From a virus, in IMG/VR virus record IMGVR_UViG_3300045996_000809, positions 1 through 37,656 of that record: a DNA stretch of 37,656 nt; one strand, written 5' to 3'. The position numbers were made by a program, and so were the translations under genes. The notes under the pieces are model-generated. The model was not told the DNA's origin, searched no databases, and worked only from the letters and a program-made list of their open reading frames with translations. Positions 1 through 7,743 of the stretch are shown in pieces. Position 1 is the first letter of the stretch, and the number at the start of each line of letters is the position of its first letter.

Positions 1-58
1 GCTGGCGCTTTCGCTGTGCCGCCGCGTCATCGTTGGCCACCTTGATCCTGACTCCCAT
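1..58 (-). CDS. N-terminal fragment of basic Ala/Lys/Arg-rich protein (cut by window edge)
   Basis: This is the first 19 codons of the gene whose complete copy is at 36917-37360. The ATG at 58-56 is preceded by a GAGGA ribosome site. The fragment runs off the left edge only because the window was opened inside the gene; it is not a broken gene. Confidence 0.75.
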   Translation of the reverse strand, partial: MGVRIKVANDDAAAQRKRQ

Positions 59-75
59 CTCGGGTCCTCGCATGG

Positions 76-119
76 ACTGGCGGCCTGCCGGTGCCGTTGA
101 TCACCCACAGGCCGCCAGT
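76..119 (-). terminator. Intergenic hairpin (left copy)
   Basis: ACTGGCGGCCTG at 76-87 pairs perfectly with CAGGCCGCCAGT at 108-119, a 12-bp stem with a 20-nt loop. It lies just after the stop of the leftward gene at 129-590 and before the start at 58. There is no T tract, so it may be a weak terminator or an RNA-processing or stabilising hairpin. An identical copy lies at 37378-37421. Confidence 0.5.
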
Positions 120-128
120 GCTCATCAG

Positions 129-590
129 TTAGGCCGTCGCAGCGGCCGGGTCGCCGAACGGGTCGACCGGCTTGGCGGACGCCTTGCGCGCCTCTTCGTC
201 GGCCACGTACTTACGTGCGACGTCCTTGTCCTGCTCGGTGGGCTCCATGAGCACCCAGGCCGGACCGAAACCCTTGGTGGCGCTGGGCTTCTGCCCCAGC
301 CGGCCCAGGACCCTCGTGCCCTTGCGGAGCGCCGGCATGAGCTGGGCCGTGATCGCCTGGCCGGAGTACTGGAAGCCTTCGAGCAGCATGGGCACCTCGT
401 CGATCATGTCGTCCACGGCGCCGTCGAGCACGACCGTGTCCGTCTCGATGAAGGTGTAGGTCTGGTCCTGCTGCTTGGGCAGGGTCGACTGACGCTCGCC
501 GCTGGAGAGCGGGGAGATGAGCAGGAGCCGGTCCTTGACGTGCTCCTGCTTGATGAACGCGTCGCGGGCGGAGCTGAACGGGTCGGTCAT
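129..590 (-). CDS. Unknown protein, possible phage ssDNA-binding protein (153 aa)
   Basis: A protein of 153 residues beginning MTDPFSSARD. The ATG at 590-588 is chosen because a purine-rich GAAGAGAG ribosome site precedes it and the upstream extension is poor coding sequence. It looks like a compact beta-rich domain (DRLLLISPL near residue 21, TDTVVLDG, then the RVLGRLGQK and GPAWVLMEP segments), followed by a charged tail ending DPFGDPAAATA. A short acidic tail after a beta domain and a position next to a RecB-like nuclease and helicase would suit an ssDNA-binding or recombination accessory protein. That role is inference; no diagnostic motif was recognised. The 3' part is duplicated with divergence at the right end of the window. 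Confidence 0.7.
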   Translation of the reverse strand: MTDPFSSARDAFIKQEHVKDRLLLISPLSSGERQSTLPKQQDQTYTFIETDTVVLDGAVDDMIDEVPMLLEGFQYSGQAITAQLMPALRKGTRVLGRLGQKPSATKGFGPAWVLMEPTEQDKDVARKYVADEEARKASAKPVDPFGDPAAATA

Positions 591-741
591 GGTGCTCTCT
601 TCTCTGTTCGGTTCTGTCCTGTGTAGACGATGGGGGAGCGGACGAATTCCCGGTTTAGCGATCCGCCCCGTTACCTCTCCGGTGAAGACCCATCGTTGTG
701 GTCCGGGGTCTAGGTTTACGTCCTCCCGGCGGGACGTGACG

Positions 742-771
742 AGCCTACCACGGCCCGTCGCACTCTGTCTA
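742..771 (-). promoter_or_regulatory. Candidate leftward promoter for the gene at 129-590
   Basis: Read leftward: TAGACA (771-766), an 18-bp spacer, then TAGGCT (747-742). This sits in the 187-bp gap 591-777, which contains no gene. It would leave a leader of about 150 nt before the ATG at 590, unusually long for this genome. The same TAGACA -35 variant occurs in the rightward promoter at 4288. No factor-binding site or riboswitch was recognised in the leader. Confidence 0.4.
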
Positions 772-777
772 GAAATG

Positions 778-1896
778 TCACCCGGCCTTTTCCTCGAGCA
801 CGGCCAGGCGCTTGACGCCCGCGTCCTTGAGCGCGTCCGACCACACACCGGCCGACACTGCCTCCTTGAACAGCGCGGACAGCTCACCCCGTGAGCCGGC
901 CAAGTTGAACCGGTCGAGCCAGGACAGGCCGGTCACCTCCGGCGGGTGCGGTTCATCCATCGGCAAGTGCTCATGCCCCGCCGGCTCCGTCACCACCCGC
1001 TCGAGCGGCGTAGCCAGGACCCGGAGCTTGCGCCACCGCCGCACGTCGCGGCACAGCTCCATCGCCCGTGCCGCCTCGGTGAGGTCGAGCTTGTACAGTG
1101 TGCACGTCTTCTGGCCGACCGGTAGGTGCATCACGATCGCGAAGTCCAGCCGCACGGGGCGGGGAGACTCCCAGCTCTGGGTCTGCTTGTTCCACACCCC
1201 CGCGGTGCACACGCCCATAGCGTAGGTCAGGAGCTGGATGGCGATCTCGTTCCAGCCGTACTGGAGATCCTGGCCGGACTTCACGTCGCCGACGACCTCC
1301 GGCGCGTCGGTCAGGAACTCCGTACCAGGGGCGCCACCACCGAGCGCATTCAGGAACCAGCGCTCGCAGTGGCTTAGGTCCAACAGCCGGTCGAACGTGC
1401 CGGCGATCTCGAACGCGGGCACCGCCGTCTGGCGCTCGATCATCGTGGGCACCACGCGCACGCCGGCCGCGTCCATGGCTGCCTTGTATGCCCGAATGTC
1501 GTCCCGGTGGGGCTCCGGCACCGAGTCCACATCCATGCCACGATCCACGCTCTCGCTGAACGAGTGCAACGCGGTGCCCAGATTGGCCGCCACCTTGTTG
1601 CCGGCGGCCGCCTTGGCGTCCTCGCACAAGCCGTTGAGCTTGTCCTTGTCGACTTTCACGTCCAGGCTGTGTGCCATGGCGACGAGGTCCGGCCGGAGCG
1701 TGAGGCCCTTGGCCACCATCCGCTGGGACCACTGGGACAGGGCGAACGTGTCCGAAATGGACTTCGCGAATGTGGTCGCCCGCGTCCACGCCTGGCGCTT
1801 GCCGGTCTCCGGGTGGGGCAGGAGGTACCGCCCCCACCGGTCCCGCGGGATGTCGTCTTCGCCCCGGTCGTGCGGAGCCTCGAACTGGTCAGCCAT
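778..1896 (-). CDS. Cas4/RecB-like PD-(D/E)XK exonuclease
   Basis: A nuclease of 372 residues with the PD-(D/E)XK motif series of the RecB/Cas4 family: GTALH with His111, GTFDR with Asp169, GDVKSG with Asp204 and Lys206, and QLLTYA with Gln221 and Tyr225. In this family such residues bind the metal and cut DNA. Phage versions usually process DNA ends for replication or recombination. I saw no clear four-Cys iron-sulfur cluster pattern. The ATG at 1896 shares one base with the upstream TGA; a GTG one codon earlier is possible. It is co-transcribed with the helicase upstream, which suggests a joint end-processing role. Confidence 0.88.
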   Translation of the reverse strand: MADQFEAPHDRGEDDIPRDRWGRYLLPHPETGKRQAWTRATTFAKSISDTFALSQWSQRMVAKGLTLRPDLVAMAHSLDVKVDKDKLNGLCEDAKAAAGNKVAANLGTALHSFSESVDRGMDVDSVPEPHRDDIRAYKAAMDAAGVRVVPTMIERQTAVPAFEIAGTFDRLLDLSHCERWFLNALGGGAPGTEFLTDAPEVVGDVKSGQDLQYGWNEIAIQLLTYAMGVCTAGVWNKQTQSWESPRPVRLDFAIVMHLPVGQKTCTLYKLDLTEAARAMELCRDVRRWRKLRVLATPLERVVTEPAGHEHLPMDEPHPPEVTGLSWLDRFNLAGSRGELSALFKEAVSAGVWSDALKDAGVKRLAVLEEKAG

Positions 1897-2048
1897 CACT
1901 CCACCTCTACTGTGATGATCATTGTCCGTCCAGGGGAGTCCAGTGTGATGACGTTACCGTCCCGCAAGGTACCCATGGGTGTTTCGTCCCAACCGGACAT
2001 CAACGCGTTCTGTACATCTCTGGTGGCCTGGTCTTCCTCGTCGCTCAC
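1896..2048 (-). CDS. Small acidic protein (50 aa)
   Basis: The GTG at 2048 overlaps the helicase stop as GTGA, and the stop codon touches the nuclease start. The product of 50 residues is rich in Asp and Glu at its start (MSDEEDQATRD) and ends in the beta-strand-like TMIITVEVE. Tight coupling on both sides argues for a real gene. It was not recognised; a helper of the flanking helicase or nuclease is possible but only inferred from position. Confidence 0.65.
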   Translation of the reverse strand: MSDEEDQATRDVQNALMSGWDETPMGTLRDGNVITLDSPGRTMIITVEVE

Positions 2049-3730
2049 TGCATTGCCTTTCGGTAGTGACGGTCGAACTTCTTGCTCGCCTTGGCGATCG
2101 AGATCAGATCCGATGCGTCCTTTTTGGACAGACCGTCCGTCTCGCCCTGGTACCCCAAGCCCTTGAGGTAGCCCACCTGGGCCTCGCTCGCCTTGCCGCC
2201 CTTCTTGCGCCACGAGGCGTCCTTGGACGCGATGGAGTGGTCCAGCTCTTCCGCCTCCACCTGTGCCCAGGACATGGCCAGCTCGAGCGAGAGCTGAGCG
2301 TGCAGGCGTTCCCACGGCACCGGCCGCGTCCCACGTTCCGGGTTGGCCGCGTAGCACGCGTCCCAAAACCCTGGCTCGCTCGACGGCCACAAGAAGAACT
2401 CACCGGTGGCGGTCGGGATGAACCACACGCCCGCGTCAGTCTGGAGCCACACCGAGCGCGATGCCTCGAACAGGTCCACCTCAGCGGCCGTAATGCTCTG
2501 CGGTGTCGGCCGATGGTGCCGAGCAGCCTCCTCCGCTTCTGCCTCCTCCACGGCCTCGCTGAGCGTCTGGTCCGGCCGCACGGTGTGCACGGCTCCCGGC
2601 TCCAGGTCGATGAGCGTGGCGAGCTTGTGCAGGCCGGACGCACCCACCACGTCCAGCACGAGGGCGTCCGTCTTGCCCGGCCACGGCCGGAGCACGCGCC
2701 CCACCATCTGGGTGTAGAGCGGCGCGCTCTGGGTCGGCCGGGCGATCACCGCGCACGACGCCCACGGCGCGTCGAACCCCTCCGTCAGGACCATGCAGTT
2801 GACCAGCACCTGGGTCAGGCCCTGCCGGTACTCCTCATAGATCCGGCGCCGATCGTCCCGCGGTGTGCCGCCGGTGACCATGGCCGCCCGGATGCCGGCG
2901 GCCTCGAGCGCGTCGGTCACGTCCTCCGCGGTCGCGACGGTCGGCGTGAACACCACGCCGGGCCGGTCCTTGGCGTGCTCGAGGTAGGCCGCGGCCACCA
3001 CGTGGCCGGCGTCGGCCTCGAGCAGGGCATCTCCGAGCGCGCCGGCCTGGTAGTCCCCGCCGGACCGACGCACGCCGGACAGGTCGAGATCGGCCACCTT
3101 TACCTGCATACCGCGCACGTCGGCCAGGTGGCCGCGCCGGATGAGCCGGGTGAGGCTGATCGCGTAGGCGACCTCTTGCCACACCGAGCCCAGGCCGACG
3201 CCGTCGCCGCGCGCCAGGGTGGCGCTGAACCCAACGACGTCCACCGGTCCTGTTGCCGGCGCGTTGCCCGGATCCTCGAAACAACCGAGCAGGGTCATCA
3301 CGTGTCGCCAGGTGGGCGCCACGGCGTGGTGGCACTCATCGACCACGACGAGGGTAAACGCCCCGCGTTCGTCCTCTGATGCGATGAGCCGGGTGAGTCG
3401 GTTCTGGACCGCGAGAGTCTGCACCGACGCGACCACCACGTCTGCGTACACGTCATCGTCACCGGCCTTGACCTTGCCCACGCGGAGACTCGGCGCGACC
3501 TGGCGGATCTTGTCGATCGCCTGGTCGGCGAGTTCATCACGGTGCACGAGCACAAGGGCACGGGAGCCGTCCTGCTCGAGGTGGTCCTTGATCAGGTGCG
3601 AGAACATGACCGTCTTGCCGGCGCCGGTCGGAGCCACGACCGCCGGCCGCTGGACGCCCCGCGCCCAGGAGGCGCGCACCGCAGCCAGTGCGGCCTCCTG
3701 ATAGGGGCGGAGCGGGAGCTGGCCGCTCAC
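2045..3730 (-). CDS. Superfamily 2 DNA helicase
   Basis: A protein of 561 residues with ordered SF2 motifs: Walker A APTGAGKT (33-40), the DECH box (131-134), SAT (169-171), and motif VI QMVGRVLRP (341-349). An early RPYQ at 8-11 fits the Q-type motif of RecG/UvsW/RAD25-like helicases. The C-terminal 60 residues (EAQVGYLKGLGY, then a Lys-rich end) form a small appended domain, perhaps DNA-binding. Expected activity is ATP-driven DNA unwinding or branch migration during replication and recombination. The GTG start overlaps the upstream stop as GTGA. Confidence 0.93.
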   Translation of the reverse strand: MSGQLPLRPYQEAALAAVRASWARGVQRPAVVAPTGAGKTVMFSHLIKDHLEQDGSRALVLVHRDELADQAIDKIRQVAPSLRVGKVKAGDDDVYADVVVASVQTLAVQNRLTRLIASEDERGAFTLVVVDECHHAVAPTWRHVMTLLGCFEDPGNAPATGPVDVVGFSATLARGDGVGLGSVWQEVAYAISLTRLIRRGHLADVRGMQVKVADLDLSGVRRSGGDYQAGALGDALLEADAGHVVAAAYLEHAKDRPGVVFTPTVATAEDVTDALEAAGIRAAMVTGGTPRDDRRRIYEEYRQGLTQVLVNCMVLTEGFDAPWASCAVIARPTQSAPLYTQMVGRVLRPWPGKTDALVLDVVGASGLHKLATLIDLEPGAVHTVRPDQTLSEAVEEAEAEEAARHHRPTPQSITAAEVDLFEASRSVWLQTDAGVWFIPTATGEFFLWPSSEPGFWDACYAANPERGTRPVPWERLHAQLSLELAMSWAQVEAEELDHSIASKDASWRKKGGKASEAQVGYLKGLGYQGETDGLSKKDASDLISIAKASKKFDRHYRKAMQ

Positions 3731-4215
3731 GACAGCCGGGTCCAGTCACGCGTGACCCAGAGCTGCGCACCGTCGACGAACTCGAGCAGGTCATCCCACG
3801 TGGTGGCGCCGGCCGCACTGCCGGTCAGGAACCAGCCGCGCCCCTTGACCCGGATCGCGACGTAGACATAGCCCGGACCATCCTCGCGGAAGTGCTTGGT
3901 GAACCCGATCACGGTGCCCGGCTCCGGCTCGGCGAGCGGGGAGTTCGAGGTGTCGGCCTGCTCGGTCGGGTTCAGGCTGGAGCGTGCCAGCCCGAACTCG
4001 TCGGGGCCGTCATCCACCGGGCGGTCTGCCCACGCCTGGGTCTGTGCCCGCTCCGTCGCGCCGGTCGCCCCGAACTTGACCGCGCTCTCGCGCTGGTTGA
4101 GCTGTTCGACGTGCTCCCTGACCGCTTCCGACTGGTTGCCGGCCACCCCGGCGTAGGCGTACGGGTTGACCCCGCGCCGGTCAGCGTCCTCAAGCTGGTT
4201 CGGGTCCATGATCAT
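3727..4215 (-). CDS. Unknown protein, first gene of leftward operon
   Basis: A 162-residue protein, first in the leftward early operon. The ATG at 4215 is preceded by AAGGTGG. The N-terminal half is polar and probably flexible; the C-terminal 70 residues look folded (GTVIGFTKHF, GYVYVAIRVKGRGWFLTG, then TTWDDLLEFV). The pattern resembles small beta-rich accessory proteins common in actinophage early regions, but no family was recognised. It shares a GTGA junction with the helicase, so translation is likely coupled. Confidence 0.7.
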   Translation of the reverse strand: MIMDPNQLEDADRRGVNPYAYAGVAGNQSEAVREHVEQLNQRESAVKFGATGATERAQTQAWADRPVDDGPDEFGLARSSLNPTEQADTSNSPLAEPEPGTVIGFTKHFREDGPGYVYVAIRVKGRGWFLTGSAAGATTWDDLLEFVDGAQLWVTRDWTRLS

Positions 4216-4254
4216 TCCACCTTCTCGCGTGTCTGGTTCACTCAGTGCGGCGCT

Positions 4255-4284
4255 AGTCTAAGCACATACGACACACTACGTCAA
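4255..4284 (-). promoter_or_regulatory. Leftward early promoter
   Basis: On the minus strand: TTGACG (4284-4279), 18 bp, TAGACT (4260-4255), a good sigma70-type match, about 40 nt upstream of the ATG at 4215. The spacer carries GTAGTGTGTC, which also appears in the small-gene promoter at 32753-32781, so a shared regulator is possible. Confidence 0.6.
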
Positions 4285-4287
4285 ACC

Positions 4288-4316
4288 TAGACATTGCCCT
4301 GGTGATCACGTAAGGT
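4288..4316 (+). promoter_or_regulatory. Rightward early promoter
   Basis: TAGACA (4288-4293), 17 bp, TAAGGT (4311-4316), upstream of the HTH gene at 4356. Its -35 box lies 3 bp from the -35 box of the leftward promoter, so the two promoters are back to back and one bound protein could control both. Confidence 0.5.
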
Positions 4317-4355
4317 GGCGGCACACCCGACCCCACGACAGAAGAGGACACGACC

Positions 4356-4577
4356 ATGACACGGCGCCGCACACTGCGACCCGAAGACGCCCTGACCAAG
4401 GCGGAAGCCGCCCGCCGTGCCTACGTCACCGAGCGCACCATCCAGCGCTGGGTCCGCGACGGCCACCTCACCCGCTACGTGCGCCAGGTGAACCGGCTCG
4501 CGATCAGCCGCACAGAGCTGGACAAGTTCCTGGCCGGGCGTGCGACGCCCGCGGCGTCCGGCACTCCCCAGACGTGA
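4356..4577 (+). CDS. Small MerR/excisionase-type HTH DNA-binding protein
   Basis: A 73-residue protein with a winged-helix pattern: ALTKAEAARRAYVTERTIQRWVRDG followed by the wing region LTRYVRQVNRLAI, then a SRTELDKFL helix. The TERTIQRWV segment is the likely recognition helix. Such proteins act as phage excisionases or early regulators. No integrase was found, so regulation of the adjacent divergent promoters is the more natural inference. It has an AGAAGAGG ribosome site and is cut off from the polymerase gene by a strong hairpin. Confidence 0.8.
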   Translation: MTRRRTLRPEDALTKAEAARRAYVTERTIQRWVRDGHLTRYVRQVNRLAISRTELDKFLAGRATPAASGTPQT

Positions 4578-4616
4578 CGAGGCCCCGGCGTCGAGCTGGC
4601 TAAGCCGGGGCCTCGT
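4577..4616 (+). terminator. Strong hairpin between HTH gene and polymerase
   Basis: ACGAGGCCCCGGC (4577-4589) pairs with GCCGGGGCCTCGT (4604-4616), a perfect 13-bp stem with a 14-nt loop, starting on the last base of the HTH stop codon. There is no long T run. It may attenuate transcription so the HTH gene is expressed more than the replication genes. It also supports a polymerase start downstream of it. Confidence 0.65.
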
Positions 4617-4653
4617 TCAGACCGTCACTACCCGTGCGCAGAGAGGTTACCAC

Positions 4654-6537
4654 GTGCTGTTCCAGGATCCACCCGTCCGCCCGGCAACCGAGACGTTCAC
4701 CTCGAACGCGCCCGGGACGCACGGCTGGCACAATCTCCCGTGCCTGGCCGGCGGCATGGCGGTGCGGCATGCGCGCTCGAGCTGGGTGGACAACGCCGTC
4801 TCCGTCGACATCGAGTCGTTCGGGCTCGACCGCTACTCGGCACGGCTCAAATGCGTGTCCTTTTCGGACACGCACACCACACTCGTGCTCGACCCACGCG
4901 AGGAGCGCCAGCGTCAGGCGGTGCGGTTCATCATGGACACCGCACCGACACTGATCTTCCACAACAGCGCGTTCGACGTGCCCAACCTCGCGCGCAACGG
5001 CCTGTTCACCCCGGACCTGTGCGGCAAGGTCGAGGACACCCTGGTCCACGCCCGGCTCGCCGAACCCGACGCACTCACGTCCAAGAACCTCTTGGCCACC
5101 GGCCACCGGTACCTGGGCACCCCCAAGGACGATCACCTCCTGGCCGCGTTCAAACTCGCCGGCCTGACCAAGGAGGCCGGGTACTACCAGTTCGACATCG
5201 ACCGCTACCTGTACCTGCTCGGCTCGGCGGCCGACGCGCTCACCACCTCCCGGCTCCTCGAGCACGTCCGCGCCGCCGCCTACGACCGGCTCACCACCCG
5301 CCACCCCTTCACCGAGAATGGTGTGTCCGGCACCGAGGCGTGGGAGCTGATCGAGAACGTCCAGCGGTTCAACCGGATCATGCTGCGCCGCGCGTGCAAG
5401 GGGCTACGGGTCGACCTCGAGTTCCTGGACGCCTATCAGAAGCGCACCGCGGCCAAGCTCGCCGACGCCGAACGCGTCCTCGAGACCCACCAGGTTCGCC
5501 CCGGCAACTCCGGCGACCTCGTGGCCTACCTCGAGCGTGAGGGCGCCATCCCGGCCGACTATCCCCGCACCCCGAAGACCAAGAAACCCAGCACGCTCGC
5601 CGGTCACCTCGAGACCCTGGACCACCCTCTGGCGAAGACCTACATCACGCAGAAGCAAATCGCCAAGGTCAAGGACGACTACCTGCAGAAGGTGGTGGAC
5701 CAGTCCGGCGAGGACGGTCGTATCTATCCGTCGCTGAACGTGCTCGCCGCGGTGACCGGTCGCGCGTCGATGTCCGGCACGCCGCTGCACCAGTTCCCCG
5801 AGGACGCCCGCGGCATCGTGCTGTGCGACGAGGGCGACCCGTTCAGCTCGCTGGACTGGTCCCAGATCGAGCCGGTCATCGCGGCCAACATCGCCGGCGA
5901 CCATGGCCCGGTGCTCGAGTACGAGTCCGGCCGCGTCGACTTCTACGAAGGCGTCGCCCTGCACGCTGGTCTGCCCCGGCCCACGGCCAAGGTCGTGCTG
6001 CTCGCTCAGCTCTACGGCGAAGGGCTTCGCAAGCTGGCTCTCGACCTGGGCATCAGCATCGAGGCGGCCGAGGAGCTTCGGGGGCTGATCTTCGAGACGC
6101 TCCCGCGCACGGCCGCATTGGTCCGTCCGGCCAGTGCCGGACCGGAGGGCCGGCTCCGCACGATCGCCCGTGACTACGGCGTGGTGTTCACCCTGGCTGG
6201 CCGCATCGTCCCGATCCCCATGGGCAGGGGCTGGGAGGACCCGGACACCGGCAAGATCGGCCCTCCCTCGCGGGCTGTCCACAAGGGAGTGAACTACTTC
6301 GTGCAGGGCAGCGCGTTCGATGTTCTGATGTACACGGTGATCGCTGGTGATGACGCCGGCCTGGCCGACACACTCTACCTCACGATGCACGACGAGTTGG
6401 TTACCTCCACCGAGGCGGCCGACGAGTGGACCAAGATCATGCAGACACCCCCGGAACGCTTGTGCCGCTTGGCAAAGCGTGTCCCTCTACTGAGGACAGA
6501 CCGGGCCGACATGGGAGAACGGTGGGCAAAAGTATGA
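4654..6537 (+). CDS. DNA polymerase I, family A, with 3'-5' exonuclease domain
   Basis: A replicative polymerase of 627 residues from the GTG at 4654, which follows AGAGAGG at good spacing. A start at 4540 would overlap the HTH gene and the hairpin. Exonuclease motifs: DIE (52-54) and NSAFD (104-108). In the third motif Asp194 is present but Gly190 stands where Tyr is usual. Polymerase motifs: A DWSQIE with Asp401; B with Arg442, Lys446, Leu450, Tyr454 and Gly455; C HDE (579-581). Leu450 aligns with E. coli Phe762, a position known to affect nucleotide selection. There is no 5'-nuclease domain, as usual in phages. The stop overlaps the next start as ATGA. Confidence 0.96.
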   Translation: MLFQDPPVRPATETFTSNAPGTHGWHNLPCLAGGMAVRHARSSWVDNAVSVDIESFGLDRYSARLKCVSFSDTHTTLVLDPREERQRQAVRFIMDTAPTLIFHNSAFDVPNLARNGLFTPDLCGKVEDTLVHARLAEPDALTSKNLLATGHRYLGTPKDDHLLAAFKLAGLTKEAGYYQFDIDRYLYLLGSAADALTTSRLLEHVRAAAYDRLTTRHPFTENGVSGTEAWELIENVQRFNRIMLRRACKGLRVDLEFLDAYQKRTAAKLADAERVLETHQVRPGNSGDLVAYLEREGAIPADYPRTPKTKKPSTLAGHLETLDHPLAKTYITQKQIAKVKDDYLQKVVDQSGEDGRIYPSLNVLAAVTGRASMSGTPLHQFPEDARGIVLCDEGDPFSSLDWSQIEPVIAANIAGDHGPVLEYESGRVDFYEGVALHAGLPRPTAKVVLLAQLYGEGLRKLALDLGISIEAAEELRGLIFETLPRTAALVRPASAGPEGRLRTIARDYGVVFTLAGRIVPIPMGRGWEDPDTGKIGPPSRAVHKGVNYFVQGSAFDVLMYTVIAGDDAGLADTLYLTMHDELVTSTEAADEWTKIMQTPPERLCRLAKRVPLLRTDRADMGERWAKV

Positions 6538-6752
6538 GTATGGATGACCAGTTCCACACAGGACGCAAACGCATGATTAATGCCTTCGTTGAACTATCCA
6601 CACTGGCGTTACGAGCTGGTGTGAAACCCGATGACATCACCGAGTTGCATGGGTGTTTCTTTGACGGGAACGTGGAAATCAAGGACGCGTTCGCTGTCAC
6701 AGGCTTCAAGGCGTGGTTGGGCAATGCTCGGACTTTTCGGGGTCGTCGATGA
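6534..6752 (+). CDS. Small unknown protein (72 aa)
   Basis: Starts by an ATGA overlap with the polymerase stop and ends by an ATGA overlap with the HNH gene. The product of 72 residues (MSMDDQFHTG start) has a predicted helix around INAFVELSTLALRAG and a basic end. Its codon use is less G+C-rich at third positions than its neighbours (gttgaactatccaca, for instance), which may indicate a separate origin. Not recognised. Confidence 0.65.
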   Translation: MSMDDQFHTGRKRMINAFVELSTLALRAGVKPDDITELHGCFFDGNVEIKDAFAVTGFKAWLGNARTFRGRR

Positions 6753-7072
6753 GCGGCCCCAACCACCCCCGCGGCACAACCAACCGCAATGCGCGCGGGA
6801 ACACCCAGATCCGACGCGAACGCCGCCAGTGGCTGCTCGACACCTACGGCAACGGCACCGTCGCGCCGTGCTCGATCATGTTCAACGAGCACTGCCTGAT
6901 CACGGTCGACAACGACACGCTGACCGTTGATCGTCACCCGATCCCCGGGTGCGACGGCGGGACGTACGATCGCGACAACATCCGTCCCGCGTGTGGCCCG
7001 TGCAACAGCCGCGCCGGCACAGCCCTCCGCGAGCAGCGCCGCGCGGCGCAGAACCTGGGAGCCCGACCATGA
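6749..7072 (+). CDS. HNH endonuclease
   Basis: A 107-residue protein with an HNH fold pattern: Cys41 and Cys49, DRHPIPG with His63, GGTYDRDNIRP with Asn77, and ACGPCN with Cys82, Cys85 and Asn86. The paired cysteines fit a structural zinc site and the His/Asn residues the beta-beta-alpha-metal nuclease centre. The start is the ATG in an ATGA overlap. Phage HNH proteins serve in packaging, homing or host DNA attack. This one is coupled to a DNA methyltransferase rather than to terminase, so a modification-linked cutting role should be considered. The exact target is unknown. Confidence 0.85.
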   Translation: MSGPNHPRGTTNRNARGNTQIRRERRQWLLDTYGNGTVAPCSIMFNEHCLITVDNDTLTVDRHPIPGCDGGTYDRDNIRPACGPCNSRAGTALREQRRAAQNLGARP

Positions 7073-7743
7073 CCACACCACGCGCGCTCGATCTGTTCTG
7101 CTGTGCCGGCGGTGCCAGCATGGGCTACCACCGTGCCGGGTTCGCCGTGACCGGCGTGGATCTCCACCCCCAGCCGCACTACCCGTTCGAGTTCCACCAG
7201 GCCGATGCGCTCGAGTTCGTGAAGGAGCACGGCCACGAGTTCGACCTGATCGCCGCGTCCCCGCCTTGTCACGATCACTCGGACCTGGCCGCGCGTGCCG
7301 GCCGGGACGGTAGTGGCTGGCTCCTCGCTGCAACCCGTGACGCCTTGATCGCGACGGGTAAGCCCTATGTGCTCGAGAACGTCGAGGGTGCCCCGATGCG
7401 GGCCGACATCACGCTGTGCGGCTCGATGTTCGGGTTGGGCGCGGCCGGGTTCGTGCTCGCCCGACACCGCCTGTTCGAGTCCAACATGCCCTTGACTGCC
7501 CCGCCGGATCGGTGCGCCGGCCACCAGGTGGCCAACGTGCACGGCGGTGGCCCGCAGAACTACGGCACCCACCACCGCGGTGGCCGCGGGATCAAGCTCA
7601 ACGCCCACGACGCGCGCACGGCGATGGGTATCGACTGGTTCGTGCCGCGGGGCTGGGTCAACCAGGCCATCCCCCCGGCGTACACCGAGCACATCGGCCG
7701 CCAGATCATCACTCACCTGGGAGCCCCACGTGTTCGCACATGA
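7069..7743 (+). CDS. DNA (cytosine-C5) methyltransferase
   Basis: A compact methyltransferase of 224 residues. Motif I is LDLFCCAGGASMGYHRAGF (SAM binding), the catalytic motif IV is ASPPCH with Cys67, motif VI is LENVEG (102-107), and ARHRLF (131-136) resembles motif VIII. The region between it and the C-terminal helix is short, so the target-recognition domain is small compared with bacterial enzymes of over 300 residues. Expected reaction: methyl transfer from SAM to C5 of cytosine in the phage DNA, protecting it from host restriction or from its own HNH partner. It has an ATGA overlap with the HNH gene. Confidence 0.88.
   Translation: MTTPRALDLFCCAGGASMGYHRAGFAVTGVDLHPQPHYPFEFHQADALEFVKEHGHEFDLIAASPPCHDHSDLAARAGRDGSGWLLAATRDALIATGKPYVLENVEGAPMRADITLCGSMFGLGAAGFVLARHRLFESNMPLTAPPDRCAGHQVANVHGGGPQNYGTHHRGGRGIKLNAHDARTAMGIDWFVPRGWVNQAIPPAYTEHIGRQIITHLGAPRVRT

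Larger units (their letters stand above)
1..354. repeat. Left copy of imperfect terminal direct repeat
   Basis: Bases 1-354 match 37303-37656 at constant offset with no indels. Positions 1-126 and 234-354 are identical; I count 19 substitutions between 127 and 233. The repeat holds the start of the basic protein gene, a hairpin, and the C-terminal part of the gene at 129-590. Protein changes are conservative (for example EQDKDVARKYVADEE against EEDKDVARKYIDDEK), so both copies look functional. I infer a circular or permuted genome closed by two strain variants; a true partial tandem duplication is the alternative. Confidence 0.9.

Noticed and set aside
591-777. Possible riboswitch or small gene in the long leader
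   Set aside because: No conserved aptamer shape, no plausible coding frame with a ribosome site; only a promoter candidate is supported.
4540-4653. N-terminal extension of the DNA polymerase
   Set aside because: It would overlap the HTH gene and include the strong hairpin; GTG 4654 has a good ribosome site.
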